Shown: piece by piece, positions 9,446 through 19,154 of the stretch | Layout of the letters: each line of letters starts with the position of its first letter | Numbering within the stretch: the first letter of the stretch is position 1 | Assembly (NCBI GenBank): GCA_001077715.1 | Contig: CP011126.1 | Location: 434,001 to 498,000 of the forward strand | Source of the DNA: Candidatus Coxiella mudrowiae | Lineage (GTDB): Bacteria > Pseudomonadota > Gammaproteobacteria > Coxiellales > Coxiellaceae | Direction: 5' to 3' | Length of the DNA stretch: 64,000 nt | The notes under the pieces: model-generated | Told to the model about the DNA's origin: nothing | Seen by the model: the letters and a program-made list of their open reading frames with translations, nothing else | Database searches by the model: none | Position numbers and translations under genes: made by a program

Positions 9446-10145
9446 AAATTTTTCGGGAGTGAGTTTTTTAAAAATGGAATGTTATCAACCGATAGGGTCT
9501 TTTAAAATCTGTGGTATTGGGCAGCTTTGTCAGAAGTGTGTGTATTGGCTGGAAAAAACATTTAGTGGCCTCTTCTGGGGGCAGGACTAGCCGTTCGCCT
9601 ATGTGGGTCGTAAGCTTCAAGTTCCAGTAACCGTATTTGTTCCTTACTACCACCCATCCTTTGTTTATTAAACATATGGAAGCGGAAAATGCCCTATTAA
9701 AAATTGAAGATGATGTGTGGGATGAAACCAATGAGATTGTTCAACCATTTGTACGAAAGATTTGTACGAAAGATTTGTACGAAAGATTTGTACGAAAGAT
9801 CGATGGCGGATTTGTCCCTCCTTTTGATCATTCAGAAATTTGGGCCGGTCACTCCACGTTGATAGATGAAGTGGTTACCCAAATAAAAAAGCCAGCCGCT
9901 ATTGTTGTGGCTGTAGGTGGTGGTGGACTTTCTTGCCGTATTTTGGAAGGTATCGATATAGGTGGAACGATGTTCCTTTGTTTGGCGTAGAAACTGAGGG
10001 CGCAGCTTCCTTTACCGGGGTGATTGAAGCCAACTGGTAGTAATCTTACCAAAAATTGACACTATCGCTACCTCTTTAGGTGCAAAGCGTAAATTATTTG
10101 ATTGGACTAAAAAAACATTCTATTACGTCTTTAGTAGTTACTGAT
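9446..10145 (+). pseudogene. L-serine/threonine dehydratase fragment (PLP fold type II)
   Basis: Frames on the plus strand give FLKMECYQPIGSFKICGIG, with the Lys that binds pyridoxal phosphate, then VPVTVFVP, HPLFIKHMEAENALLKIED, IWAGHSTLIDEV, the VAVGGGGLSC phosphate loop, and PLFGVETEGAASF. These match the serine/threonine dehydratase family. The N-terminal 30 or so residues and the C-terminal third are missing, there are frameshifts near 9560 and 9990, and stops. It sits in the opposite orientation to the kinase halves around it and abuts the partial hmgR copy directly. A 13-bp tandem expansion lies inside it. Confidence 0.75.
9751..9802 (+). repeat. 13-bp tandem repeat, about four copies
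   Basis: The unit gtacgaaagattt is repeated three times in full, then a fourth time with the last bases changed. Three extra units add 39 bases, so the frame of the surrounding dehydratase remnant is kept. It looks like slippage expansion. Confidence 0.95.
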
Positions 10146-10148
10146 AAA

Positions 10149-10679
10149 TGAGCCCATTAAATTCTTTTTAATATGAAGATTAACCAAGGCTTCTGGTGTA
10201 GTTTTCAAGCGCTCTTGACACACAGCGTGGGGAATTAACATATCAGCAATAACGTATTTGCCCCGACCTAATAAGCCGTTGATAGCAGATACCTTCTTGT
10301 CTACGCAGATATTACCCGAAATGGAGACGTATTTGAGGCTGGGGTAGTTTTCTAGGAGCCAACTAATCACTGCATCCGCTGCTTTAGTCAGCATATTATG
10401 TCCAGAAGCGTCGCCTGTTGTGGCTTCGAGACGTAGGAACAAAAGGTTACCTACTACTTGGGTGTGTCAACAACTTACATTGCGGCAGAAACGACTGGTG
10501 CTGGAAACAACTTGTGCGATCGCTTCGTTCTTGTTGAGTTCATTCAGTACGAGCATTACCGAATGTGCGTCCTCGCCCTCCAATAAAATAGAACGAGTCA
10601 TCCGGTCATCGAATATTGTGCACTGGAGGCCAGCAGATTTTCGGGTAACGCTGGCTCCGCGATTGGTCAAAGGCCACAT
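10149..10679 (-). pseudogene. Partial duplicate of hmgR
   Basis: This segment repeats bases 7431-7958 of the hmgR gene in the same orientation. By eye there are only two substitutions and one 3-base insertion across about 530 bases. It covers roughly codons 36 to 212 of 356, so it lacks both ends and cannot make an enzyme. The insertion (at 10468-10475, where tcaacaac replaces ccaac) creates a stop on the coding strand. Left of it is the dehydratase fragment; right of it the broken kinase gene resumes. The low divergence means the duplication is recent. Confidence 0.92.
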
Positions 10680-10680
10680 C

Positions 10681-12382
10681 TGTTTTCTCTCGGCAGATTA
10701 TTGCTAATTCTTCCACATCATCGACCGATCAGATAGAAACTATCACTGAGCCAATGTTGTAGATAATGTTGTAGATTCTGAAGTGTTAGAGGTTTTAAAT
10801 TAAGTTCAACGAACTGACTGGGTATTGTCTTTAAAGACTGAAGCGCTGGCGTCAAAGGGTGAATATCAGTAACTTCGGTGGAACGGTAAGCACCCAAAAT
10901 TAAAACATTTTTAAGCTCAAATTTTTGAGTCAGCAAAGCGAACAATTGAATAGCGCTAACGGAAGCTTATTGCCAATCATTAAGAAAGAGTGTCAATGGT
11001 TTTAAATAAGAAGCAGAAATTTGAAGGAATTCTGAGAAGGCGTATTCAAATCGCATCTCGAGCACTTCAGCACTTAAGAATTCTGTACTGATCATCATAC
11101 TAGGGAAAATCCTTTTTAACTTAGGGACCATTCGGGCGAGAAAAGGAAGATTAATACCAACGGTTGCTTGGACAGCTTCCACCCATCGCACATAAGTTTT
11201 TTCATCTTGCTCAAGTTCTCAAGTTTATAAGATAGCTTCGATAGCTTCGATAGCTTCGGTGACGGTAATCCAAGCGCTGTAGGGAGTGGTTCGATGGAGC
11301 TGATCGAATTTTCCTTTGGCGGTAAAGCCGCCGTGGAGGGTGATGTATTTTTCGACTTCGCGGATGATGGAAGGTTTTCTCGACGTCGGGAGGCCCGGCG
11401 ATAAAGAGTGCTTTTAAGGGTTGGGCTCGATCAAGGAATTGAGTGACTTCCTGAATGAGGCGCTTTCGTCCATAGAGTTTTTAAGTGAGGGCGAAACGTT
11501 CGGGGAGATCGGCCGATGGCGATGTGGAAGGACTTGCGTTCCCCGGCTTTGAGCATCCGCAGACAGGTTTCCAAATCTTTGATGGGCGCATGAGCACTTT
11601 AGATTTAGCGAGCGGCTTTTGCACGATCTGAGTTAAAACGGGCGGGGATGTTGGGATTAAGCTGAGTTAAATTGGGTGGTGCTTTAAGTAAGGAGGTGCG
11701 CTTGAATTAATTCGAGGGGATCGCCTTGGAAAGGAGGTTATCCGGCCGAGCAGTTTAAAGAGGGTGGCATCGAAGGTATAAAAATCGGTGCGATAATCGA
11801 TGGGGCGATGGATGTGCCTGGTTTGTTTAGGGGCCATGTGGGAGAAAACTGCCTTCGAATTCGCCTTCGTGGGGTTGGGTTTTCAAAGAAGCTTTTTGAG
11901 CGAGGCTGAAATCAAAAAGGGTGATGGTAAGATTTTTGGGATCGACGAGGATATTGTCGGGTTTAATATCTTTATGGACGATTTTGGCTTTGTGGATTTG
12001 GGTGAGGATCTGCAACAGGCGCAAAGCAAGTGTCAAAATCGTGGTGAGCGAGGGTTTTTCTTTATCGACAAACTGATCTACTGATCTAAGGTTAAATCGG
12101 GTTCAGCTTTTAAGATTAAGACGAGTTGGAGCCCGACCTGCTCAAGAGCGAGGGCTTTGGGGATGCCCTTTAATTAAGGGTTTCTTGCAGGAGTTGGAAT
12201 TCGTATTCAAGTCCGCTCATTGAGCTTGTGATCGGCGGTCGTGAGAAGAGTGAGTTTGATGAGGACAGAGGTATAGTTGGGAGTCCGAAGGCTTGAGCGC
12301 GATAGTAGGCGAAGAAATCGCCGCGGGCGAACAATTGAATGTCCGTATAGCCAGAGATTTCTAAAGGGTCCATCGGCGCCAT
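10681..12382 (-). pseudogene. Proximal part of a dead serine/threonine kinase-AAA ATPase signalling gene
   Basis: On the minus strand, frame fragments in order give a start (PLEISGYTDIQLFARGDFFA), LEYEFQLLQETLN, the kinase catalytic core IVHKDIKPDNILVD plus LFDFSLAQ, then LYGRKRLIQEVTQFLDRAQP, a degraded Walker A FIAGPPDVEKT, GGFTAKGKFDQLHRTTPYSA, and further ATPase sequence such as NVLILGAYRSTEV. This order fits the large kinase/ATPase/GAF/histidine-kinase family. Many frameshifts and stops, plus a triple 9-bp repeat at 11231-11257, show it is dead. The Asp of the DFG-like DFS motif and the HKD catalytic loop survive. The distal half lies at 8500-9445. Confidence 0.8.
11231..11257 (+). repeat. 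9-bp tandem repeat, three copies
   Basis: The unit gatagcttc occurs three times head to tail inside the dead kinase gene. In translation of the minus strand it repeats the residues AIE, adding two in-frame copies. Confidence 0.95.
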
Positions 12383-12620
12383 CCGTTGTCTTTCCTGGAT
12401 TTTTTCACGTACTTATAATTGTACTTGATTTCTTGATTTTTCGATCAATATTCTCGGCTCTTCCAACCTACTTTTTCCCTAAAGCGAGAAATTAGAAGCA
12501 AGATTGGTTATCGTTAGGCACAGAATTCAATCTATTCAATCTAGGGGATAAAAGTTTACAGTGATACTCGCAAAAACTATTAGCGTTTATCTCTCGGCTA
12601 TGGATAATCGTAAATCGGGT

Positions 12621-12654
12621 GTTATAATTTTTCCCTTGTTATAATTTTTCCCTC
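12621..12654 (+). repeat. 17-bp direct repeat upstream of bamA
   Basis: Two adjacent copies of gttataatttttccctt, the second ending in c instead of t. Each copy contains a TATAAT hexamer, so the duplication doubles a -10-like element 107-138 bases before the bamA start. No good -35 box is seen 16-18 bases upstream of either. Confidence 0.9.
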
Positions 12655-12760
12655 TATTTGGTCTTTAGCACGAAGGATTTGTGACGCACTGAAATATAGC
12701 GAATTGTTGACAGACCTAAGCTAAGGATAAGGAATAATTAGGAAAAGGTGCCTTATTATC

Positions 12761-15166
12761 ATGAGAGTTCATAAACGCTTCTTATTCACGATTCCACTAA
12801 TTGTTTTCTGTCTTTCTTTTAGTTTGTCAGCCTATGCTTTTGTTATCCGTTCTATTCAAATCCAAGGCTTGCAAGGGATTTCGGAAAGCACAGTTCGCAG
12901 TTATCTTCCGATCCATGAAGGGCAAGAATATTTTTCCCGGCGCGGCCAAGCCATTATTAAAGCACTCTATAAAACGGGATTTTTTGACAATGTTCAACTG
13001 AATCGCCGTGGGGAAGCTCTTATTATTACCGTAAAAGAACGTCCCACAATAAGTTTGATTCGTCTTAGCGGTAATAAACCTATTACTAGTAAAAAATTGC
13101 GGTACATTTTGAACAAATTGGGAATTGTAGAGGGGCAGACCTTTGATCCTACTAAATTAAAGAAAATCGAGCAGGGGTTGGAACAGAAATATGGTGTAAT
13201 GGGATACCACGCAGCCCATATATCGACTAACGTCATTAGAGAGTCTTGCAATCGCGTAGCGCTCTATATCAATATTAATGAGGGCAGGATTGCGAAAGTC
13301 CTCTCCATTCAATTTGTTGGAAATTGCGCATTTAGTGCTCGCACTTTGCGCAGCCAGTTTAAATTAACAACTCCTGGTTTATTTACATGTATTAGCCACG
13401 CCGATCGTTATTCACAAATTAAATTAGAAGAAGATTTAGAAAGACTCATTACATTTTATTTAAATCATGGTTATTTACGTTTTCGAGTTGTTTCCCACGA
13501 CGTTCGATGCTCGCAGGATAAACAAAGTGTTTATATCACGGTTTACGTCAATGAAGGACCGGTATACCGAATTAATGGTTATGAGATAAGTGGTGAGACT
13601 TACGGTTTTAAAGAGCGACTTTATAGATTAATTACATTAAAACCCGGTGATATATTTTCTCGCCAAGCCATAATTGATACCAACACAAAAATCGGTAATT
13701 TCCTAGCAGATCGGGGCTACGCATTTGCGAGAGTGACAATCATTCCAACAATTGATGATCAACAACATTTGGTCCATATAAATTTTACTATAGTGCCTGG
13801 TGAACGGGTTTATGTACGGCGGATTAATTTCCTCGGCAATCAACGAACGGATCAAGAAGTATTGCGTGGAGAAATGCCTCAATACGAAGGAAGCATATAC
13901 TCTTTATCAAAAATTGAAGAATCCAAACGACGCTTAGAATTACTGAATTATTTGTCCGACGTTACTTACACGCCGCAACCGGTACCCAACTCTCGTGACC
14001 AAGTGGATTTATATTATTATGTCAAAGAAGTTGCAGCAGGGAGAGCCAGCATTCAAGGTGGTTATTCAGACGTCTATGGTTTTTTGTATGGCGCCAGTAT
14101 ATCGGAACCCAATTTTATGGGAACGGGGAAGTACGTCTCGATTGGATTTCAAAATAGTCAATATCAACAAAATTATTTCATCAGTTATAACAATCCTTAT
14201 TACACGACATGGGGCTTACGGCTAGGCTTCTCAATTTATTATTCTCGTATTAAACCGAATGCAAAATTTAACCTTGCCTCTTATTTAGAAGATGGTTATG
14301 GAGCCGATGTCACCTACGGCTATCCTGTTTCGGAACGTAATTCAATTACGTTTGGTTACGGATTGGAACATATCACTATCAGTCATGTCGATATCGCTAA
14401 CGCTGCACCGAGTGTGCTGGCTTTTTGTGGCACCACTAACGGGGTGCAAAATACCAGTGCCAACTATAACCAAGTTAAATTGACAGCAGGGTGGGTTTAC
14501 AATGGGCTTGACCGTGCTATTTTCCCAACTAAAGGTCTTTATACGGGATTAGGCTTGGAAGTAGGTGTTCCTCTTTTTAAATCCAGTTTGGATTATTATT
14601 TGGCAACGTACGCAGCAAAATATTATCAACCATTGGGTCATGGGTTTATTTTAAATTTATTAGAAACCCTCGGTTATGGAGACAAATTCGGTCATGATCG
14701 GTTGCCCTTTTTCAAAAACTTTTTTGCTGGAGGAATTGGCTCTGTTCCTGCTTTTGCTCCAAATTCATTAGGTCCAAAGAATCGTTATCCACTTGGTAGT
14801 GATTTCGGCGCTATTGGTGGTAATTTAGAAACTATTTTTGGAGTGCATTTAATTTTGCCGCAATTTAGTCAAAAGGTTCGTACTGCCATTGTGTTTGATG
14901 CAGGAAATGTTTTTCAGGTACCTCGATTTCCAGGAGATATCGCAATTCCAGCACGGGGCGGTGTTTCTGATCCTGAGGCGAATATCCGGCCACAGATTAT
15001 CCAAGACGATAAATTTTCTCTTAAAAATTTACGCCCCTCGTTGGGTGTTTCTGTAGAATGGTACACGCCTTTTGCGCCAATCGATTTCACTTTAGCCTTC
15101 CCGCTGAATCGTCGAGCAGGGGATAATTTCCAAGCATTTCAATTTTCTTTTGGGATGAGCTTGTAA
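12761..15166 (+). CDS. bamA: Outer membrane protein assembly factor BamA
   Basis: BamA is the central beta-barrel of the machine that folds outer-membrane proteins. The 801-residue product starts with a signal peptide (cleavage probably after SLSAYA, about residue 26), followed by five POTRA domains to about residue 345 (first one begins VIRSIQIQGLQGIS) and a 16-strand barrel from about 430. GRASIQGGYSD and EPNFMGTG mark the barrel start. The conserved loop 6 motif, normally VRGF, reads VPAF at residues 662-665 while the flanks (FFAGGIGS and NSLGPKNRYP) are kept. The C-terminus ends SFGMSL, without the usual final aromatic residue. ATG 12761 has an AGGAAAAGG site upstream. It heads the bamA-skp-lpxD-fabZ-lpxA series. 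Confidence 0.95.
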   Translation: MRVHKRFLFTIPLIVFCLSFSLSAYAFVIRSIQIQGLQGISESTVRSYLPIHEGQEYFSRRGQAIIKALYKTGFFDNVQLNRRGEALIITVKERPTISLIRLSGNKPITSKKLRYILNKLGIVEGQTFDPTKLKKIEQGLEQKYGVMGYHAAHISTNVIRESCNRVALYININEGRIAKVLSIQFVGNCAFSARTLRSQFKLTTPGLFTCISHADRYSQIKLEEDLERLITFYLNHGYLRFRVVSHDVRCSQDKQSVYITVYVNEGPVYRINGYEISGETYGFKERLYRLITLKPGDIFSRQAIIDTNTKIGNFLADRGYAFARVTIIPTIDDQQHLVHINFTIVPGERVYVRRINFLGNQRTDQEVLRGEMPQYEGSIYSLSKIEESKRRLELLNYLSDVTYTPQPVPNSRDQVDLYYYVKEVAAGRASIQGGYSDVYGFLYGASISEPNFMGTGKYVSIGFQNSQYQQNYFISYNNPYYTTWGLRLGFSIYYSRIKPNAKFNLASYLEDGYGADVTYGYPVSERNSITFGYGLEHITISHVDIANAAPSVLAFCGTTNGVQNTSANYNQVKLTAGWVYNGLDRAIFPTKGLYTGLGLEVGVPLFKSSLDYYLATYAAKYYQPLGHGFILNLLETLGYGDKFGHDRLPFFKNFFAGGIGSVPAFAPNSLGPKNRYPLGSDFGAIGGNLETIFGVHLILPQFSQKVRTAIVFDAGNVFQVPRFPGDIAIPARGGVSDPEANIRPQIIQDDKFSLKNLRPSLGVSVEWYTPFAPIDFTLAFPLNRRAGDNFQAFQFSFGMSL

Positions 15167-15186
15167 GGGGAAGAGTTGAGCGGAGC

Positions 15187-15215
15187 TTGGTTTAGATACG
15201 AACCTGAACTATAAT
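15187..15215 (+). promoter_or_regulatory. Candidate sigma-70 promoter for skp-lpxD-fabZ-lpxA
   Basis: TTGGTT and a perfect TATAAT are separated by 17 bases, 30 bases before the skp start codon. This would allow skp and the lpx genes to be transcribed independently of bamA. It is a sequence match only. Confidence 0.5.
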
Positions 15216-15244
15216 GGGCGCTACTTTATTTTAAGGAGAACGTC

Positions 15245-15742
15245 ATGATGAAGCGCTTATTTGCAGCCACCTGTTTATCAGTGGCAATAAATTGGACAGC
15301 GGCTGCTATTGGGCAAACCGTGGGAAGGGTGGATATGCGGCAAATTTTTCAAGCATCACCGCAGGTTAAGAATATCAATACCCAGCTTGAAAAAAAATTT
15401 TCACCACAACGTGAAAGAATTATTAATTTAGGTAAATCCTTGCAAGAGGATGCTAAAAAATTTCAACGCAATGAGGCAGTAATGAGTGAAAAAGAAAAGC
15501 AAGATCTAAAAAATAAAATTGATGAAAAACAAAAGGAACTTCAGCAAGCACAAGTCGAATTTCAGCAAGGATTATATAATGCACAGAATAAAGCCATGGC
15601 TGAATTTATGACAAAAATTTCAGGCGCTGTAAGAGCTGTTGCTGAAAAAGAGAAAGTGGATTTGGTTTTACCAAAGGACACCGTACTCTATGCGAGAGAT
15701 AGTAAAGATATCACCTCAGACGTGATTTCCAAATTGAAATAG
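15245..15742 (+). CDS. skp: Periplasmic chaperone Skp (OmpH family)
   Basis: Skp holds unfolded outer-membrane proteins in the periplasm and passes them to BamA, encoded directly upstream. The 165-residue product has a signal peptide (MMKRLFAATCLSVAINWTAA), the VGRVDMRQIFQASPQ strand near the mature N-terminus, and a central long, charged coiled-coil rich in Lys, Gln and Glu. AAGGAG lies six bases before ATG 15245; ATG 15248 would fit equally well. Confidence 0.92.
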   Translation: MMKRLFAATCLSVAINWTAAAIGQTVGRVDMRQIFQASPQVKNINTQLEKKFSPQRERIINLGKSLQEDAKKFQRNEAVMSEKEKQDLKNKIDEKQKELQQAQVEFQQGLYNAQNKAMAEFMTKISGAVRAVAEKEKVDLVLPKDTVLYARDSKDITSDVISKLK

Positions 15743-15753
15743 CCTTTAATTTT

Positions 15754-16809
15754 GTGATCAAATTTGAAATAACTTATACACTCAATGAATTAGCAAACGC
15801 CATCGGTGCCACGGTGAAGGGCCATGGTGATTGCAAAATTCATAATATCGCTTCAATTGTGAACGCTCAGCCCGGAGAAATAAGTTTCCTTGCAGATCGC
15901 AAGTATCAAAAATATTTAACAAAAACAAAAGCTTCGGCATTATTATTAGATAAAAAGTTAGCAAAAAACTGTCCTATAAACGCCCTTATTATGCCGAACC
16001 CTAAGCTGGGATTTATCAAACTATTAGCTTTATTGCGACCTGAAGTGAGACCAAAGCCAGGTATTCATCCCACTGCTGTTATCGGAGAGAATTGTCAAAT
16101 CGATCCGATTGTGTACGTTGGGGCTTATGCTGTCATAGAAGATGAAGTGGTGATTGGTTCTCGAACCATTATCGGAGCAGGAACGAGTATTGGCCGCGGC
16201 AGTCAACTGGGCGTAGATTGTTGTTTGTATAATCGGGTAACTTTATACCATCACACCATTATGGGTGATCGAAATATTCTTCACAGTGGTGTCGTTATTG
16301 GTGCAGATGGATTTGGTTTAGCTCAAGATGAACAACGTCGATGGATTAAGATTCCTCAAGTGGCACGAGTGGTCATTGGAGACGATGTAGAAATTGGAGC
16401 TAACACCACAATTGATCGAGGAGCACTTGAAGATACGGTAATTGGAAATGGCGTTAAATTGGATAATTTAATTATGATTGGCCATAACGTTCGCATAGGC
16501 GATCATACAGCGATTGCTGGCTGTGCTGGTATCGCTGGAAGCACTACTATTGGACGCCATTGCATGATTGGTGGCGGTGCAGGTCTTAATGGCCATATTG
16601 ATATTTGTGACAACGTCGTTATTACGGGTATGAGCATGATCCAAAAATCAATTACTAAGCCCGGGGTGTATTCGTCAGGGACGGGAATGCAACCCAGTCG
16701 TGAATGGCACAAAAGTGTCATTAGGTTTTGGCAACTCGAGGAACTCGCAAAAAGATTAAAACGATTAGAGAGGTTGTACGATGATCGTGATGGAAACCAG
16801 CGAGATTAA
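15754..16809 (+). CDS. lpxD: UDP-3-O-(3-hydroxyacyl)glucosamine N-acyltransferase
   Basis: LpxD adds the second hydroxyacyl chain in lipid A synthesis. The 351-residue product has the N-terminal uridine-binding domain ([29 protein letters not shown]) followed by a left-handed beta-helix of hexapeptide repeats ([30 protein letters not shown]). [11 protein letters not shown] contains the catalytic His. The start is a GTG at 15754, without a strong binding site, 11 bases after skp. It overlaps fabZ by 29 bases. Confidence 0.94.
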   Translation: MIKFEITYTLNELANAIGATVKGHGDCKIHNIASIVNAQPGEISFLADRKYQKYLTKTKASALLLDKKLAKNCPINALIMPNPKLGFIKLLALLRPEVRPKPGIHPTAVIGENCQIDPIVYVGAYAVIEDEVVIGSRTIIGAGTSIGRGSQLGVDCCLYNRVTLYHHTIMGDRNILHSGVVIGADGFGLAQDEQRRWIKIPQVARVVIGDDVEIGANTTIDRGALEDTVIGNGVKLDNLIMIGHNVRIGDHTAIAGCAGIAGSTTIGRHCMIGGGAGLNGHIDICDNVVITGMSMIQKSITKPGVYSSGTGMQPSREWHKSVIRFWQLEELAKRLKRLERLYDDRDGNQRD

Positions 16810-17227
16810 AAAATATATCCCCCATCGATATCCCTTTTTGTTGGTTGACCGGGTGATAGCGATGGAAAAACACAAGTCCTTAGTGGCAATTAAAAATATC
16901 ACGGCTAATGAACCTTTCTTTATCGGACATTTTCCTGTTCGTCCAGTAATGCCAGGCGTTTTGATTATTGAGTCTTTAGCACAAGCAGCGGGGATTTTAA
17001 TTGTTAAATCCCTTGATTTACCTGAATACCATGAGGATATTTATTTTTTTGCTGGTGTGGATAATGCACGATTTAAGCGCGTCGTCGAACCGGGTGACCA
17101 ATTAGTTTTAGAAGTCAAAGTACTTAAATCGGGACGTTTGTGGAAATTTGAGGGAGAGGCAAAGGTTGAAGGACAGCTTGCCTGTAAAGCCAAATTTATC
17201 ACAATAAGAGACAAAAAGAGTGATTGA
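16781..17227 (+). CDS. fabZ: 3-hydroxyacyl-ACP dehydratase FabZ
   Basis: FabZ dehydrates 3-hydroxyacyl-ACP in fatty-acid elongation and competes with LpxA/LpxD for the same acyl pool. The 148-residue hotdog-fold protein has [34 protein letters not shown] with catalytic His and Glu, and [14 protein letters not shown] 16781 has GAGAGG seven bases upstream; the next in-frame ATG (16790) would be too far from it. It overlaps lpxD upstream and lpxA downstream, so the three are translationally linked. Confidence 0.95.
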   Translation: MIVMETSEIKKYIPHRYPFLLVDRVIAMEKHKSLVAIKNITANEPFFIGHFPVRPVMPGVLIIESLAQAAGILIVKSLDLPEYHEDIYFFAGVDNARFKRVVEPGDQLVLEVKVLKSGRLWKFEGEAKVEGQLACKAKFITIRDKKSD

Positions 17228-18032
17228 CGAACGAGCACTTATTCATCCTAGCGCAAAAATTGGTTCCGATGTAACTGTTGGTCCCTGGACTTTCATTGGT
17301 GAAAATGCCGTAATTGGGGATGATACTCAAATCGACGCTCATGTCATGATTGGAAAAAATACTGTGATAGGAAAAAATAATAAAATTTATCCGTATGCCT
17401 CTATTGGTTCTGATCCTCAACACATCAGGTATAAAGGTCAAGAAACTCGGCTAGAGATTGGAAATAGCAACGTCATTCGTGAATTTGTGACTATTAATCG
17501 CGGGACCTACGAAGGCCATGGTGTGACCTCCATCGGTCATAATAATTATTTGATGGCCTATTCTCATGTGGCCCATGACTGTCGAGTGAGAAGTCATGTT
17601 ATTTTTGCTAATACTGCTTCAATTGCAGGGCATGTTGAAGTAGGCGATCATGCAAATTTAGGTGCTTTTTCGGGAGTTCACCAGTTTTGTCGGATTGGTG
17701 CTTATTGTTTTCTAGGACGTGCAGCAAAGGTTTATCAAGATATTTTGCCTTACATGCTTGTTACTGGAAATCCCGGTATTCCCACAGCGTTGAATTCAGT
17801 CGGGTTGCGGCGCCATGGTTTTAATTCTAAGACGATGCAGTCGTTGAAATTGGCATATCGGCTAATTTACCGTACTAATCTTAAATTAGAAGATATCCGA
17901 ATTGAGCTTGAAAAATTAGCCGTGGAAACTCCAGAGATTAATCAATTGTTGTTGATGATTAATAGCTCCACTCGTGGATTTGCACGTTATAAAAATAATG
18001 AGCAACTTTCAACACACGATAATCTTGCTTAA
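17220..18032 (+). CDS. lpxA: UDP-N-acetylglucosamine acyltransferase
   Basis: LpxA performs the first step of lipid A synthesis. The 270-residue protein is built of hexapeptide repeats ([31 protein letters not shown]), with the catalytic His in YSHVAHDC and the substrate-binding QFCRIGAY region. A C-terminal helical domain follows (VGLRRHGFN and later). The start is GTG 17220, overlapping fabZ by 8 bases. It ends the operon; the next 1 kb holds a decayed gene on the other strand. Confidence 0.95.
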   Translation: MIDERALIHPSAKIGSDVTVGPWTFIGENAVIGDDTQIDAHVMIGKNTVIGKNNKIYPYASIGSDPQHIRYKGQETRLEIGNSNVIREFVTINRGTYEGHGVTSIGHNNYLMAYSHVAHDCRVRSHVIFANTASIAGHVEVGDHANLGAFSGVHQFCRIGAYCFLGRAAKVYQDILPYMLVTGNPGIPTALNSVGLRRHGFNSKTMQSLKLAYRLIYRTNLKLEDIRIELEKLAVETPEINQLLLMINSSTRGFARYKNNEQLSTHDNLA

Positions 18033-18044
18033 TCTGATTTTCTC

Positions 18045-18960
18045 AGTTCTTTTTAGGACTCCTTTAGTTTAGGTAACCTTATTAAAAAATTGGTAATGAG
18101 AATCGATAAAAGACTAATGAGTGTTCCGGCTAAAATATCAATTAAGAAATGCCACCCAGAGGCCAATGTAGCAACTAGGACCATGAGACTAAATAAATAA
18201 AGCTATAGGATAAAAAATTATCTTACGTGGCCGGACAGGCATAAGCTATTAGAATTGCCCAGATTGTATGAAAAGAAGGGAAGCTTATTAATCGCTTCAT
18301 GGAAAGAAAGCTTGATAATGATGAATGGCCTCAAACTGTGTTATTAAATAACGTTGGGCTTTTATAAAGGGAACGGAATGAATAATGCTGGACGGAGCGG
18401 TTGAAGCTGAAGCCCAGAAATAGTAGATAGAAAAACCTAACAAACAAGAAATTAGAAACTAAATATTTATTTATATACTTGAGTGGCCTCATTTAAGAGC
18501 GGTGAGCAATAAGGGGACAATTTTTATTGCTAAAAACAAGCTTGCATAAATAATCCTGAGAAATTGTGCTAGAGCTTGCTTACGGATGAATTTCTTGAAG
18601 AAAGTCGACCAAATTAAAATGGAGTAGGTTATCTAAGTGGTAAAATAGATGATCTTGTAAAAGAAAGGGTGTAGTTAAAATAGCACTATCGGCAAACAGC
18701 ATAATTATAAGCACAGAGAAAATCATACCCAATGTCTTAAAAAAAGACTGTAATGTGGTTGTTTATTGGCAAGATAGATGCCTAATCCATAAAACAGGGG
18801 CATGAAGCAAATGAATAAATCCTTTTTCAGAAGAATTGAAAAATAGGGAACCATTATATAGTGGTGAGTAAAGTCGTTGACGACTAAACAAAGTCCCGAA
18901 AGGAGAAGGATCGGAACAGATAAATAAAAAAAACAACCAATCGTTACGTGTTGTTATATT
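18045..18960 (-). pseudogene. Dead PAP2-family phosphatase
   Basis: On the minus strand, fragments in different frames carry PAP2 superfamily motifs: FPSFHTIWAILIAYA (motif 2 with its His) and GWHFLIDILAGTLISLL (motif 3 with His and Asp), followed by a final membrane segment. Upstream hydrophobic pieces (e.g. TTRNDWLFFLF) may be earlier membrane helices. Stops and frame changes occur throughout. Intact relatives dephosphorylate lipid phosphates or act in lipid A or phosphoinositide metabolism; the specific substrate cannot be told. Confidence 0.6.
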
Positions 18961-19154
18961 CAAAAGGATCTTATCTAACGCTAATTTGCGTAACTAGCAT
19001 AAAGGATAATCCGGAAATATTAAAAATATTAACTTATTGATTATATTTAATTTTTTATACTTACAGCCCCAGTCAGCGAATGAATTGATGAGTAGGTTTT
19101 AAACTGATGGCGGGCTTGTTTTCTAAGTAAAGGGTGAAGCTTTGGTCCTCTCCG

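Noticed and set aside
9751..9802. CRISPR-like array
   Set aside because: The repeats are 13-bp head-to-tail units with no spacers, so it is a simple tandem expansion.
8100..12400. Insertion sequence or prophage as the cause of the mosaic region
   Set aside because: No transposase, integrase, terminal inverted repeat or target duplication was recognised.
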